The position numbers and the translations under genes are program-made. Below, piece by piece: positions 25,739-34,483 of a DNA stretch of 41,397 nt. The stretch is taken from contig JANQGX010000070.1 in NCBI GenBank assembly GCA_028282885.1, positions 1-41,397 of the forward strand, read 5' to 3'. A model generated the notes under the pieces. It saw only the letters and a list, made by a program, of their open reading frames with translations, was not told the origin of the DNA and made no database searches. Numbering within the stretch: position 1 is the first letter of the stretch; each line of letters opens with the position of its first letter. Source of the DNA: SAR324 cluster bacterium (lineage in GTDB: Bacteria; SAR324; XYD2-FULL-50-16).

Positions 25739-26401
25739 TTAAATCTCAAACTTGTCGAATAGATCCATTGGATTTTCCAGTAATTCACGAGCTCCGTTAG
25801 CCAGCAGTTCCTCCCTGTCTCTGAATCCCCACAATACGCCAACAGGTTTCATTCCGGCGGCCACTGCCGTTTTCATATCAATTGCCGTATCTCCTATATA
25901 GATGATCTCATCCGGGACCAAACCCAGTTCTTCCGCAATTAATAGCGCTCCGGCAGGGTCGGGCTTCCGGGGAAAGCGCTTACTATTTCCATGAATCTCG
26001 TCAAAAGTCCAATTATTAAGGTATTCCCTGGCAAAGGCTTTGGTAAAATCATCTGGCTTATTCGATAGTATCGATTTCCTGATTCCTCTTTTCTCAAGCT
26101 CATTCAACAGGTCGGCAATTCCATCATATAACGCAGTATTGTGATTCCAGGACTTTTCGTATTCAATCATGAAATCTTTCACGCAAGCCAGGATGATCGA
26201 TTCCTCCCTTGCTTTATCCGGCAAAACCTGCTCAATCAGTTTTCCGGCTCCCTGCCCAACAAAAAACCTGTATTGATCCATCGGATGGAGCGGGTATCCA
26301 TGCCTCTGCAACACCCTGTTGGTAACCTCGGCGATATCCGCCAAAGTATCCAGGAGAGTGCCATCCATATCAAAAATCACTGCTTTGTAGTCAGTCATCA
26401 A
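25739..26401 (-). CDS. gph: HAD-superfamily phosphatase, phosphoglycolate phosphatase-like
   Basis: 220 residues, the Gph size. HAD motif I is D11-M-D13-G-T (IFDMDGTLLDT), motif II is near SILSNKPDDF with a catalytic Ser/Thr-type position, the lysine is in PRKPDPAG, and motif IV is IYIGDTAIDMKTA. The cap is the helical type C1 (about 20-90). Phosphoglycolate (a photorespiration and DNA-repair by-product) is the usual substrate, but related HADs vary. The double start MM at 26396-26401 leaves the first residue open. It heads a minus-strand group with the phosphoesterase and arfB. Confidence 0.85.
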   Translation of the reverse strand: MMTDYKAVIFDMDGTLLDTLADIAEVTNRVLQRHGYPLHPMDQYRFFVGQGAGKLIEQVLPDKAREESIILACVKDFMIEYEKSWNHNTALYDGIADLLNELEKRGIRKSILSNKPDDFTKAFAREYLNNWTFDEIHGNSKRFPRKPDPAGALLIAEELGLVPDEIIYIGDTAIDMKTAVAAGMKPVGVLWGFRDREELLANGARELLENPMDLFDKFEI

Positions 26402-26847
26402 CTCATCATCTCCGGATATCGTATGCTGTCTTTCCGGTTCTTTTCAACAGATCGTCAATCATTTTCCGCCAATTTGTGGCTGCTGTTCAAACCTCTATTC
26501 TACCAGCTATAGAACAATTCTCCTTTTTTGTCGAAACCAATTTGCCCAGGATCTGTCATCTGATACTGTTTTGGGGATTAAATCAGATGAGTCCCCACAT
26601 TTTTCCCATTCCATTCTGATTATGAGTACGCCTGAAGGTGAACCATTTTATGTTTTACATCCCGGGGAAATCGTTATAGTATTTCGCTAGTTAGCGGGTA
26701 TAGCCGACCGTTATTTTATTTCAATCATCGAAGAAGATGCGACTTTTCGGTCAACTTCAGTGGTTTGAATTTTTGGAAGTGAGTTGACTGGTTGGATTAA
26801 TCGGGCCCAGGACCAGTTATAGTTAAATACCGAACAAAAGGATCAGG
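26402..26847. other. Divergent intergenic region between gph and the CheY-like gene
   Basis: No gene is seen. A hairpin TGGGGA...TCCCCA (26572-26577 with 26592-26597) followed by catttttccc and an inverted repeat CGCTA-gt-TAGCG (26685-26696) are the visible structures. The latter may be an operator for one of the flanking genes. Confidence 0.35.
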
Positions 26848-27216
26848 ATGGCAAAAAAAGTGTTGGTTACCGAAGACTCCCCTATTGTGTTGAACGTTCA
26901 TTCCACTTTGTTAAAGTCTGTCGGTTACGACGTGGTGGAAGCTGAGGATAATCTGATAGCGTTAGAAAAAGCCAAAGCCGAAGATTTCGATTTGATCGTC
27001 CTCGACATCAACACTCCCAAAATGGATGGATATACTTTTTGCAAAGAAATCAGGGCACTACCAAATTATAAAGATGTTCCTATCCTGGTCATTACCACTG
27101 AGTCGGATCCCGAAGATAAAGTAAGGGGTTTGGAAGCAGGAGCAGACCTGTTTCTGGTTAAACCGGTCAAAACCGAAGATTTCATAGCATACGCCAATAA
27201 ACTGCTGGGGGCTTAG
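26848..27216 (+). CDS. Single-domain CheY-like response regulator
   Basis: 122 residues, a receiver domain and nothing else. The acidic pocket is D10 (with E9), the phosphoacceptor is D53 (IVLDINTPKMDG), the switch is T83/T84 (VITTES) and the lysine is K105 (LVKPVKTED). Without an output domain it works by protein contact, for example at the flagellar motor or a phosphorelay. No kinase or chemotaxis gene is adjacent, so the partner is unknown. The large flagellin cluster on the same window makes a motility role plausible but not shown. An aaggat ribosome site precedes the ATG. Confidence 0.92.
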   Translation: MAKKVLVTEDSPIVLNVHSTLLKSVGYDVVEAEDNLIALEKAKAEDFDLIVLDINTPKMDGYTFCKEIRALPNYKDVPILVITTESDPEDKVRGLEAGADLFLVKPVKTEDFIAYANKLLGA

Positions 27217-27244
27217 CGTTTATTGACGTATACCTTTTTGTCAC

Positions 27245-29149
27245 CTAGTTGTTGACCTCTTCAAACTCGGCATCCACAACATCTTCATCTTTCTGTGCAT
27301 TCGATTGGGCTGCCTCCGGATTTGCATCAGCAGCCTGACCCGATTGATTCGAGTCATTGCCATACAGATTTGCGGAGATCTTATGGAACAACTGGGTTAG
27401 CTTCTCAACTGCACCTTTCAATACACCCAGGTCGTCTCCTTCCATCGCTTTCTTCACATCATTGATGGCAGCCTCAAGTTCACCCCGCTCTTCTGCAGAG
27501 ATCTTGTCTCCTGACTCGCCCAGGGTTTTTTCGCATTGATAGACCAGAGTGTCAGCCTGGTTTTTCTCGCTGATCAGGTCTTTCTTGACTTTGTCACTTT
27601 CTGCATTCAGCTCCGCATCTTTTACCATGCGCTCGATCTCCTCTTCGGATATGCCACTGGAAGTGGTAATCTGGATCTTTTGCTCTTTTCCTGTTCCCAG
27701 GTCTTTTGCGGATACATGCACGATCCCGTTGGCATCGATATCGAATGTCACTTCGATTTGAGGCATTCCCCTGGGTGCGGGAGGAATTCCAACCAGTTCG
27801 AACCTGCCCAGGGTTTTGTTATCCGATGCCATTTCCCGTTCACCCTGGACAACATGAACACTTACCGCAGGCTGATTATCAGCAGCCGTGGAAAAGATCT
27901 GGCTCTTATTGCAAGGAATGGTTGTATTACGTTCAATCAATCGAGTCGCAATCCCGCCAAGGGTTTCAATGCCGAGTGAAAGGGGAGTTACATCCAGCAA
28001 CAAGACATCTTTGACATCACCCGTTAAGACCCCGCCTTGTATTGCAGCACCGGTTGCGACAACCTCATCCGGATTAACTCCTTTATGGGCAGCTTTGCCA
28101 AAAAAATCCGAGACAATTTCCTCAATCTTGGGCATCCTGGTCATACCTCCCACGAGAATCACATCATTGATATCGCTGGCCTGGACACCTGCATCCTTTA
28201 GTGCGGCTCTCATGGGTTCGAGGCACCTTTCCACCAGATCCTCGGTGAGTTGTTCGAACTTGGCTCGGGTTAGTTTAATATTGAGATGTTTTGGGCCGGA
28301 TTCATCGGCCGTAATAAAGGGAAGGTTTATATCTGTCTCCAACGAACTGGAGAGTTCATGTTTGGCTTTTTCGGCAGCCTCTTTCAATCTCTGCAGAGCC
28401 ATTTTGTCGGCTTTAAGTTCTATTCCCTGTTCCTTCTTGAACTCCTGGGCCAGGTAGTCAATGATACGTTGATCAAAGTCTTCACCTCCCAGGTGAGTAT
28501 CGCCATTGGTTGCCTTGACTTCAAATACGCCACCGCCGATTTCCAGAACTGAGACATCGAAGGTTCCCCCTCCCAGGTCAAATACGGCTATCAGTTCCTC
28601 TTCTTTCTTATCCAGACCGTACGCCAGGGCTGCTGCGGTCGGTTCATTAATGACTCTTAATACATTCAGTCCGGCAATCTTACCGGCATCCTTGGTCGCC
28701 TGTCTCTGGGCATCGTTAAAATAGGCCGGTACAGTGATAACAGCATCGGTTACAGAATCTCCCAGGTAGTCTTCTGCGGTTTGCTTCATCTTCTGAAGAA
28801 CAGACGCAGACATCTCAGCCGGGGAATAATGTTTGTCATCAATATCAATCTGAACCAGGCCATTGCCTGCCTTGGAGATTTTGTAACTCAAGGTTTCACT
28901 GTCTTCCTTTACCGCTTCAAATTGTCTTCCAATCAAACGTTTGGCCGCATAAACAGTGTTCTCGGGATTGGTAATCGCCTGACGTCTGGCAACCTGACCT
29001 ATCAGTCTTTCATCGCCATTAGTAAATGCGACAACCGATGGAGTTGTCCTGGATCCCTCCGAATTGGTGATTACCTTGGGATCTCCGCCTTCCATTACAG
29101 CAACACAAGAATTGGTTGTTCCTAAATCGATTCCGATTACTTTTGACAT
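27245..29149 (-). CDS. dnaK: Chaperone protein DnaK (Hsp70)
   Basis: 634 residues, normal for DnaK. Nucleotide-binding hallmarks are present: GIDLGTTNSCVAVMEG at the N-terminus, INEPTAAALAYG, and VFDLGGGTFDVSVLEIG. The linker is near DVLLLDVTPLSLGIE, the substrate-binding beta domain follows, and the C-terminal lid ends in an acidic tail (EDVVDAEFEEVNN) that corresponds to the usual EEVD-like end. It folds nascent and stressed proteins with DnaJ and GrpE, neither of which is adjacent, so this copy stands alone. It converges with the CheY-like gene, 28 bp apart. Confidence 0.98.
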   Translation of the reverse strand: MSKVIGIDLGTTNSCVAVMEGGDPKVITNSEGSRTTPSVVAFTNGDERLIGQVARRQAITNPENTVYAAKRLIGRQFEAVKEDSETLSYKISKAGNGLVQIDIDDKHYSPAEMSASVLQKMKQTAEDYLGDSVTDAVITVPAYFNDAQRQATKDAGKIAGLNVLRVINEPTAAALAYGLDKKEEELIAVFDLGGGTFDVSVLEIGGGVFEVKATNGDTHLGGEDFDQRIIDYLAQEFKKEQGIELKADKMALQRLKEAAEKAKHELSSSLETDINLPFITADESGPKHLNIKLTRAKFEQLTEDLVERCLEPMRAALKDAGVQASDINDVILVGGMTRMPKIEEIVSDFFGKAAHKGVNPDEVVATGAAIQGGVLTGDVKDVLLLDVTPLSLGIETLGGIATRLIERNTTIPCNKSQIFSTAADNQPAVSVHVVQGEREMASDNKTLGRFELVGIPPAPRGMPQIEVTFDIDANGIVHVSAKDLGTGKEQKIQITTSSGISEEEIERMVKDAELNAESDKVKKDLISEKNQADTLVYQCEKTLGESGDKISAEERGELEAAINDVKKAMEGDDLGVLKGAVEKLTQLFHKISANLYGNDSNQSGQAADANPEAAQSNAQKDEDVVDAEFEEVNN

Positions 29150-29544
29150 GATCTTCTCCTGAATTGGTTATGGTGGTCTTTCGTGTATTATTGACTATTC
29201 TGCAAGGGGAATACCATTTTTAAATATTTATTATTTCATATACTTAAATGAGAGTGTCTTTTCAGGTAGGCCAAAAACGCTGGGTTGAACGGGGTGGATT
29301 AGGCCAAAAAAACGATGTCAGGAACTGTTAGGTCAGAAAGGCAAATTACAATTGCGGCAATTGAAATTGGAAAGGACAAACCGGCTTAGGCGTTCAGTTC
29401 TGGATTGGAGACTGATTAATTATTTGATATTGAAATGCGGCTTCTGAATCAAAAGGCGAGAAATTTAAATAGGCTGACACGGGGCGTCAGAGCAGCATTT
29501 CAGCCTGTCATCATTCGTCCCCGTGGGGAACTCATCTGAATAAT
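29150..29544. other. Intergenic stretch between dnaK and the SelW-like gene
   Basis: No gene is seen. The minus strand holds the dnaK promoter region; no CIRCE element or good sigma-32 site is visible. CTGAC-gccccgt-GTCAG (minus strand, about 29474-29490) lies 55 bp after the SelW-like stop and is followed by an AT-rich run, so it may terminate that operon. Confidence 0.4.
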
Positions 29545-29766
29545 TCAGCGGTTTTTTAACTGGGTAACAAGGGTTGCTTCATCCGGGAAGCTGCCGGTTT
29601 TCTTTTTGGAGTAGACAAGCGAGCCGTCGACTGTCACTTCAAATACACCGCCTCCGGAGGGAATAAGTTTTACATCGCCTGCTGTTTCTTTTTTGATTTT
29701 TTCCATCAAACTGGTGGCTTTTGGCAGATAGTTTCAGGCCTGGCAGTATTCAATTTCAACTTTCAT
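29545..29766 (-). CDS. SelW/Rdx-family selenoprotein with in-frame TGA (CxxU)
   Basis: A 73-residue protein hidden by a TGA at codon 11 (29734-29736). It begins MKVEIEYCQA-U-NYLPKA, the exact C-x-x-U layout of the SelW/SelT/Rdx thioredoxin-like family, and goes on to GGGVFEVTVDGSLVYSKKKT, a conserved family stretch, before a TGA stop at 29545-29547. A strong agggggatctt ribosome site precedes the ATG. Downstream of the TGA the frame remains open and protein-like. A short stem (AAACT/AGTTT) follows the TGA, but a convincing SECIS could not be drawn by eye. It lies 21 bp after the ClC gene on the same strand, so it is read from that operon. The alternative is a gene cut by a nonsense mutation. 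Confidence 0.85.
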
Positions 29767-29787
29767 AAGATCCCCCTGGGTTTTTAA

Positions 29788-31575
29788 TTAATGTTGTCGT
29801 TCCATATCGTTCATCAATATGGCTTTGTTGTAGGCATCTATTACATCTTTCCGTTTTAATACCCCAACAATTTTCTGGGGTTCTTCCGGATCAACAACCG
29901 GAATAGTCTCGATATCCTTGATCCCGAACTTTTTGATTGCCTTGGTAAGACTATCATGTGGGAATAGCTTGATCAACTTGGTCTCGGCCAGATCCTTCAT
30001 CACCACAACGTGCTCTAATCCGTCTTCCAGCATGATTTCACGTATATCCTGGAAGGAAACCACACCTGTCATTCGCTGTCGATCATCCAGAACCGGATAG
30101 TATTGGGCCTTGCTTTCAGGGAAGAACTCCATAAATTCTGCAAAACTCATGGTTTCGGGCAGGGTTTCAAACTTTTTGATCATAACGCTTTTGACCAGAA
30201 TCGAATTGAGCAGATTCGCTTCGATACCCTTGTGCAGAAAAATTCCCTGGCGTGACAACTCCATGGAATCCAGAGAGTCCGGACAGAGTCTTCTGGCCAC
30301 CATTACCCCGATCACGGAAGCAAACATGATGGGAATGATAACTTCATAGTTTCCGGTAATCTCAAACAACAGGAAGATCGAGGTCATAGGGGAATGGGTA
30401 GCCGCCGCCAGAAATGCTCCCATGGCGACCAGGGCATAAGATCCGGGTTGAATCCCCAATCCGGGAAAAGCAAGATCGGCAGCCCATCCAAAAACCGCAC
30501 CAATCATGGCACCGATGAAGAGAGAAGGGGCAAAGACACCACCTACATTTCCGGAACCCAGGGTAATAGAGGTAGCAACCATTTTCAGGATGACAAGCAG
30601 AGCCACTGCCGCAATTGGCAGCGCTGCCGGTGATTGCATTGCCGCCAGCATGTATTTATAACCGTCACCCATAACACCAATATGAAGAAGACCCAGCAAT
30701 CCCACAAGAAAAGCCCCGATGATGGGTTTGACCTGGGCATGCACCTTCATCTGTTCAAAACGATCTCCAACCAGGAAAAACATTTTGATAAACAGATAGG
30801 CCAAAACACCAATCAATAGCCCCAGGACGACATAAAGTCCAAATTCATGATAACTGATAAAATGGTAATCAAGAACACCGAAAGTGGGAGCTGAGGTATA
30901 GAAGGCCCTGGAGATAGCTGTTGCCAGGCCGGACGAAATGACAATAACACCAAAAGTCCGAAGTTGGAACTCCCCAACCATAACAATTTCCTGGGCAAAC
31001 AGAACCCCGGCCAGCGGAGCGTTAAACTGTGCAGCTATTCCTGCAGCGGAACCACAGGCGATCAGCACTTTGAGGCGGTGACTTCCCATCTGGAAGAATC
31101 TTCCGATTGAAGAACCAACTGCACCTCCGATCTGGGCAATCGGCCCTTCCACACCGGCAGATCCCCCGGTAGATATGGTAATGGCGGCAGTAAATATCTT
31201 GATAAATATCTGTCGTGTTCTGATCAATCCTCCCCTTATATGGACACTGATCAGGAACCGCGGCATTCCGTAGCCGTTGATTTCGCCCGGGTATTTGAGG
31301 GAGAATGGAATCAGCAGCACGGCACCAAACATGGGAATAAGGGGTAATAAAAATCGGGAATATTGACTCAACCAGGGATACACAATCTCGAAGAAGAAAT
31401 AGTGCATCTCATGCAGGATAAACCGGAAAAACACAGCAGCCAGTCCGGCGCCTATTCCCACAAGGCAGGCCAGAATCAGTTCCACATTGATCCAACTGAT
31501 TCTCGGTTTCAGGCGAAAACGCCTTGAAATCAAATGGAATGGCTTCCAGTGTTTTAAACGTGAAATATCGATCAT
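29788..31575 (-). CDS. ClC-family chloride channel/antiporter with CBS pair
   Basis: 595 residues. The N-terminal ~430 residues form the ClC membrane domain, with conserved STGGSAGVEGP (GxEGP filter segment), GSGNVGGVFAPSLFIGA (GxFxP segment) and GMPRF at the pore entrance. Two CBS domains follow (about 455-585; IPVVDPEEPQKIVGVLKRKDVID is the second), which in other members bind nucleotides and gate transport. The gating Glu of GxEGP is present, so proton-coupled exchange is possible. The usual GSGIP motif reads NGYGMP, so anion selectivity is uncertain. It is the middle gene of dapF-clc-SelW-like, 51 bp from dapF. Confidence 0.92.
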   Translation of the reverse strand: MIDISRLKHWKPFHLISRRFRLKPRISWINVELILACLVGIGAGLAAVFFRFILHEMHYFFFEIVYPWLSQYSRFLLPLIPMFGAVLLIPFSLKYPGEINGYGMPRFLISVHIRGGLIRTRQIFIKIFTAAITISTGGSAGVEGPIAQIGGAVGSSIGRFFQMGSHRLKVLIACGSAAGIAAQFNAPLAGVLFAQEIVMVGEFQLRTFGVIVISSGLATAISRAFYTSAPTFGVLDYHFISYHEFGLYVVLGLLIGVLAYLFIKMFFLVGDRFEQMKVHAQVKPIIGAFLVGLLGLLHIGVMGDGYKYMLAAMQSPAALPIAAVALLVILKMVATSITLGSGNVGGVFAPSLFIGAMIGAVFGWAADLAFPGLGIQPGSYALVAMGAFLAAATHSPMTSIFLLFEITGNYEVIIPIMFASVIGVMVARRLCPDSLDSMELSRQGIFLHKGIEANLLNSILVKSVMIKKFETLPETMSFAEFMEFFPESKAQYYPVLDDRQRMTGVVSFQDIREIMLEDGLEHVVVMKDLAETKLIKLFPHDSLTKAIKKFGIKDIETIPVVDPEEPQKIVGVLKRKDVIDAYNKAILMNDMERQH

Positions 31576-31626
31576 TTATTGTTTCTCAAGAAATACGGAC
31601 TGAAGTGCCAAGTAGCGAATCCCTGT

Positions 31627-32475
31627 TCAATCAAGACTCCAGATGCCGGAGAACACTTCCCTGGCAGGACCCTCCTTGATGACTTCATGCCCTTTGCCCT
31701 CCCAGGTGAGTTTCAGATCTCCGCCTGTCAGATGATTGGTTATGGCGGACTCGGTAAAACCATTTAAGACACCAGCTACGCAGACAGCCGAAGCTCCCGT
31801 ACCACATGCCCAAGTTTCACCGGCTCCCCGTTCCCAGGTTCTTTGAATGACCTCTGTCCTTGACACCAACTGAACGAATTCCACATTGATCTTATTGGGA
31901 AACATCGACGCATTTTCGATAATGGGCCCCCAAACCTCAACCGGGGTTTCCTGAACGTTTTCGACATAGGTAACAAAATGGGGATTTCCCATTGAAACGA
32001 GCGTTCCACTGAGTTTCAGATCACCAAATTCAAATGGTTGGTTGATGATCATCTCACCTGTCAACTGGCTGGGGATTTTTGCCGCATCCAGTTCGGGCTC
32101 GCCCATTTTCACCGTAACCGTATCCACCAATCCCGAGCCTGCCAGGAACAAATCGAGGGTCTTGATGCCAGCCCCGGTTTCTACGGTAATGGACTTTTCC
32201 GTCACCATTTTCCTGTCCCAGGCAAATTTCCCCACGCATCTGATGGCGTTACCACACATTTCGGATTCCGATCCGTCCGAATTGAACATGATCATTCTCA
32301 GATCGGCCTTCTGACTCGGTGTAATCAGCACCAATCCGTCAGATCCGACACCGAAATGTCGATGACTCATCGCGATTGCCAGGTCCGAAGGATTGTCCAC
32401 ACTCTCTTCGAAAAGATTGATATAGATGTAGTCGTTTCCTGCACCTTCCATTTTGGTGAAATTAATCTGTTTCAT
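31627..32475 (-). CDS. dapF: Diaminopimelate epimerase
   Basis: Interconverts LL- and meso-diaminopimelate for lysine and peptidoglycan synthesis. The 282 residues fit the family. Catalytic cysteines are C74 (EMCGNAIRC) and C224 (ACGTGASA), and the signatures KMEGAGNDY and GNPHFV are intact. First gene of a minus-strand unit with a ClC channel and the SelW-like gene. It is divergent from the exported protein at 32610. Confidence 0.97.
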   Translation of the reverse strand: MKQINFTKMEGAGNDYIYINLFEESVDNPSDLAIAMSHRHFGVGSDGLVLITPSQKADLRMIMFNSDGSESEMCGNAIRCVGKFAWDRKMVTEKSITVETGAGIKTLDLFLAGSGLVDTVTVKMGEPELDAAKIPSQLTGEMIINQPFEFGDLKLSGTLVSMGNPHFVTYVENVQETPVEVWGPIIENASMFPNKINVEFVQLVSRTEVIQRTWERGAGETWACGTGASAVCVAGVLNGFTESAITNHLTGGDLKLTWEGKGHEVIKEGPAREVFSGIWSLD

Positions 32476-32609
32476 GTCAGTACTTGCTTTTAATCGTTCT
32501 TAAAATCGAATAGTCTTATTGAACCAGCTCACAAAGAACAAGATATGAGGTCAGTTAAACAAATCATTGGTTATCCAATTTATACTAAAAGAAAAAACCC
32601 AAATAAACA

Positions 32610-33527
32610 ATGTCAGGATTACGTCAATCAAGGACTCGATTCAGTTTATCCCTCGATTCTGATTTTAGTTTCAAAAATCCCGGACTTGAGTTAACCACCA
32701 TTGAAGAAACCAGCCTAATTGCCGGAACAAAAAGCTTCGGAAAAGTCGTTCCTTGTTTTCACCAAAGGAGATTCTATCTGGTTTTCTTCCTGTTTCTTTT
32801 GATTGGTATTGAAGCCATGGCAAGCGATTTTCAATTCCATGTAACGCCGGAAATCTCCAGGAAATTCAGGCATTGGAATGAATCAAAAAAGGAAGTTACG
32901 GGTTATACCACCGTCTCCTACATCCGGGAAAAAAACACGGATTGCCTTATTGAGCTTTCGAAGAACCTGGGCAAGGACAGGAAGGTTTTCTCGGAAAAAA
33001 AGCTCTGGTTTTCCCCCGATTTAAGTCGTCTGATCCGCTATGAAGAGTCTGATTTGAGAACTGACATGCGGACTATAAATACCTATTCCACTGATATCAT
33101 CCATACTGAAGCCTGGCAAAAGGATGAAAAGCTTGAGTTTGACATTCAGGTACGCCATGATCTGGTGCCTTTTGAGATCCTGCCTCATTTTCTGCAATCC
33201 CAAATCCACTCCCTGAAGAAAGACACGATCCTGAAATTCAGTCTTTACCTGCCAGCCATTGCAACTGAACTGAAAAACAAAGGAATGCCACTATCCTGGA
33301 GTAAACTGGAAATGAAAGCCTCTATTGTGGCGATGGAAAAGCTGGAGACAATCCTGGGTCAGAAAGAGACCATAACTTTGCAGCTTGAAGCCACTTCCTT
33401 TCTTATCAATGCACTCCTGCCCAAAGACAAATCCCGGTTCAGGTTTACCTTCATGAAAGAAGCACCTCACCATTTGCTTGTCTTTGAGGAGGGTGAAACA
33501 AAAACCATACTGGATGAGTTGAACTAA
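32610..33527 (+). CDS. Exported protein of unknown function, DUF3108-like character
   Basis: 305 residues if started at the first ATG. Residues ~53-72 (RRFYLVFFLFLLIGIEAMA) form a signal peptide or anchor. The first ATG has no ribosome site and adds ~50 residues before it. The only good ribosome site (aaaggaga) lies 6 nt before a CTG in the right frame, just ahead of the signal, so the protein may really begin there. The mature part is mostly beta, with Lys-rich segments, and resembles outer-membrane-lipid or DUF3108-type proteins only loosely. Divergent from dapF. Function not recognised. Confidence 0.6.
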   Translation: MSGLRQSRTRFSLSLDSDFSFKNPGLELTTIEETSLIAGTKSFGKVVPCFHQRRFYLVFFLFLLIGIEAMASDFQFHVTPEISRKFRHWNESKKEVTGYTTVSYIREKNTDCLIELSKNLGKDRKVFSEKKLWFSPDLSRLIRYEESDLRTDMRTINTYSTDIIHTEAWQKDEKLEFDIQVRHDLVPFEILPHFLQSQIHSLKKDTILKFSLYLPAIATELKNKGMPLSWSKLEMKASIVAMEKLETILGQKETITLQLEATSFLINALLPKDKSRFRFTFMKEAPHHLLVFEEGETKTILDELN

Positions 33528-33555
33528 ACGGGAGAGCAAAAATACAATGGATAAT

Positions 33556-34245
33556 TCAGATGGTTGCGTCTGTCCAGGGTCCCCTGTGTGTTTCACCTTG
33601 GAGGGCGTGATAGAGCTTTTCCAAAAAACTATCCCGGGAGATCTCGCTGGCTCCCATTCTCAGTAGATGATCTGTAGTCACCTGGCAATCGATAAAATGA
33701 AACTCCCATGCATCCAGTTTCTCCGCAAGGGCAACCAGGGCGACCTTTGAAGCATCCGGCATGTTGCTGTACATTGATTCCCCAAAAAACGCCTTTCCCA
33801 GGGATAGTCCATAAACGCCACCGACAAGCCGGTCTTCGTAGAAACTCTCGACTGAATGGGCGTAGCCGAAAGCATGCAACTGACAATATGCCCGGATCAT
33901 CTCCTCCGTAATCCAGGTTCCGTCCTGATTCTTGCGTTTGGTCAAACTGCACTGGTTGATCACATCGACGAAGCAAGTATCAAAGGAAATCCGGTATTTG
34001 CCCGATCGAACAACCCTTTTCAGACTTTTGGAAACATGAATTTTATCAGGGATTAACACCAATCTCGGATCGGGTGACCACCACAGAATAGGTTGCCCAT
34101 CGGAATACCAGGGAAATATCCCCATGCTGTAAGCCAATAAGAGCCTGTCCGGAGTCAGATCCCCGCCAATAGCCAACAGCCCTTCAGGATCGGCCAGGGT
34201 TGGATCCGGAAATATAAGATCGTTGGAGAGTTGGTATACGGGCAT
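33556..34245 (-). CDS. aat: Leucyl/phenylalanyl-tRNA-protein transferase
   Basis: Transfers Leu or Phe from tRNA to N-terminal Lys/Arg of proteins, marking them for ClpS-ClpAP. About 229 residues from the ATG at 34245, whose start (MPVYQLSNDLIFPDPTLA) matches the family; the TTG at 34260 would add a weak extension. The signatures GLLAIGGDLTPDRLLLAYSMGIFPW and WWSPDPR are intact, as is the GNAT-like C-terminal fold (GGVYGLSLGKAFFGESMYS). Monocistronic on the minus strand; no ribosome site is strong. Confidence 0.95.
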   Translation of the reverse strand: MPVYQLSNDLIFPDPTLADPEGLLAIGGDLTPDRLLLAYSMGIFPWYSDGQPILWWSPDPRLVLIPDKIHVSKSLKRVVRSGKYRISFDTCFVDVINQCSLTKRKNQDGTWITEEMIRAYCQLHAFGYAHSVESFYEDRLVGGVYGLSLGKAFFGESMYSNMPDASKVALVALAEKLDAWEFHFIDCQVTTDHLLRMGASEISRDSFLEKLYHALQGETHRGPWTDATI

Positions 34246-34450
34246 TATCAAATGTATCAAACAGGATAATCGCTCGGTCTCAAATCAGACCGATTCTATC
34301 AAACGTCTCAAGCCGGTAGGTCAATTATCCATGAAGAGAGATCGGTTGGGCAAGGATGTAAAACAACAAATGGGGAACCGCAGCCGGATATGTCTGCATA
34401 CCGGCTGCCGCCAATTTCAAGGGGAAGACTGGAAAAAACCAGAGAATCGA

Positions 34451-34474
34451 ATCCCCCCTCTGCAAAGGGGGGAT
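34451..34474 (-). terminator. GC-rich terminator after the distal flagellin
   Basis: An 8-bp stem ATCCCCCC/GGGGGGAT with an 8-nt loop lies 10 bp after the flagellin stop. On the minus strand it is followed by tcgattctctggtttttt. It should end the flagellin array transcript before aat. Confidence 0.7.
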
Positions 34475-34483
34475 CAATTTGGT

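Noticed and set aside
29150..29300. Possible sigma-32 or CIRCE control of dnaK
   Set aside because: No inverted repeat of CIRCE type, and no CTTGAA/CCCCAT pair at the right spacing, was found.
29349..29363. Inverted repeat CAATTGC-g-GCAATTG
   Set aside because: Short, isolated and of no clear use; not listed as an operator without a second copy.
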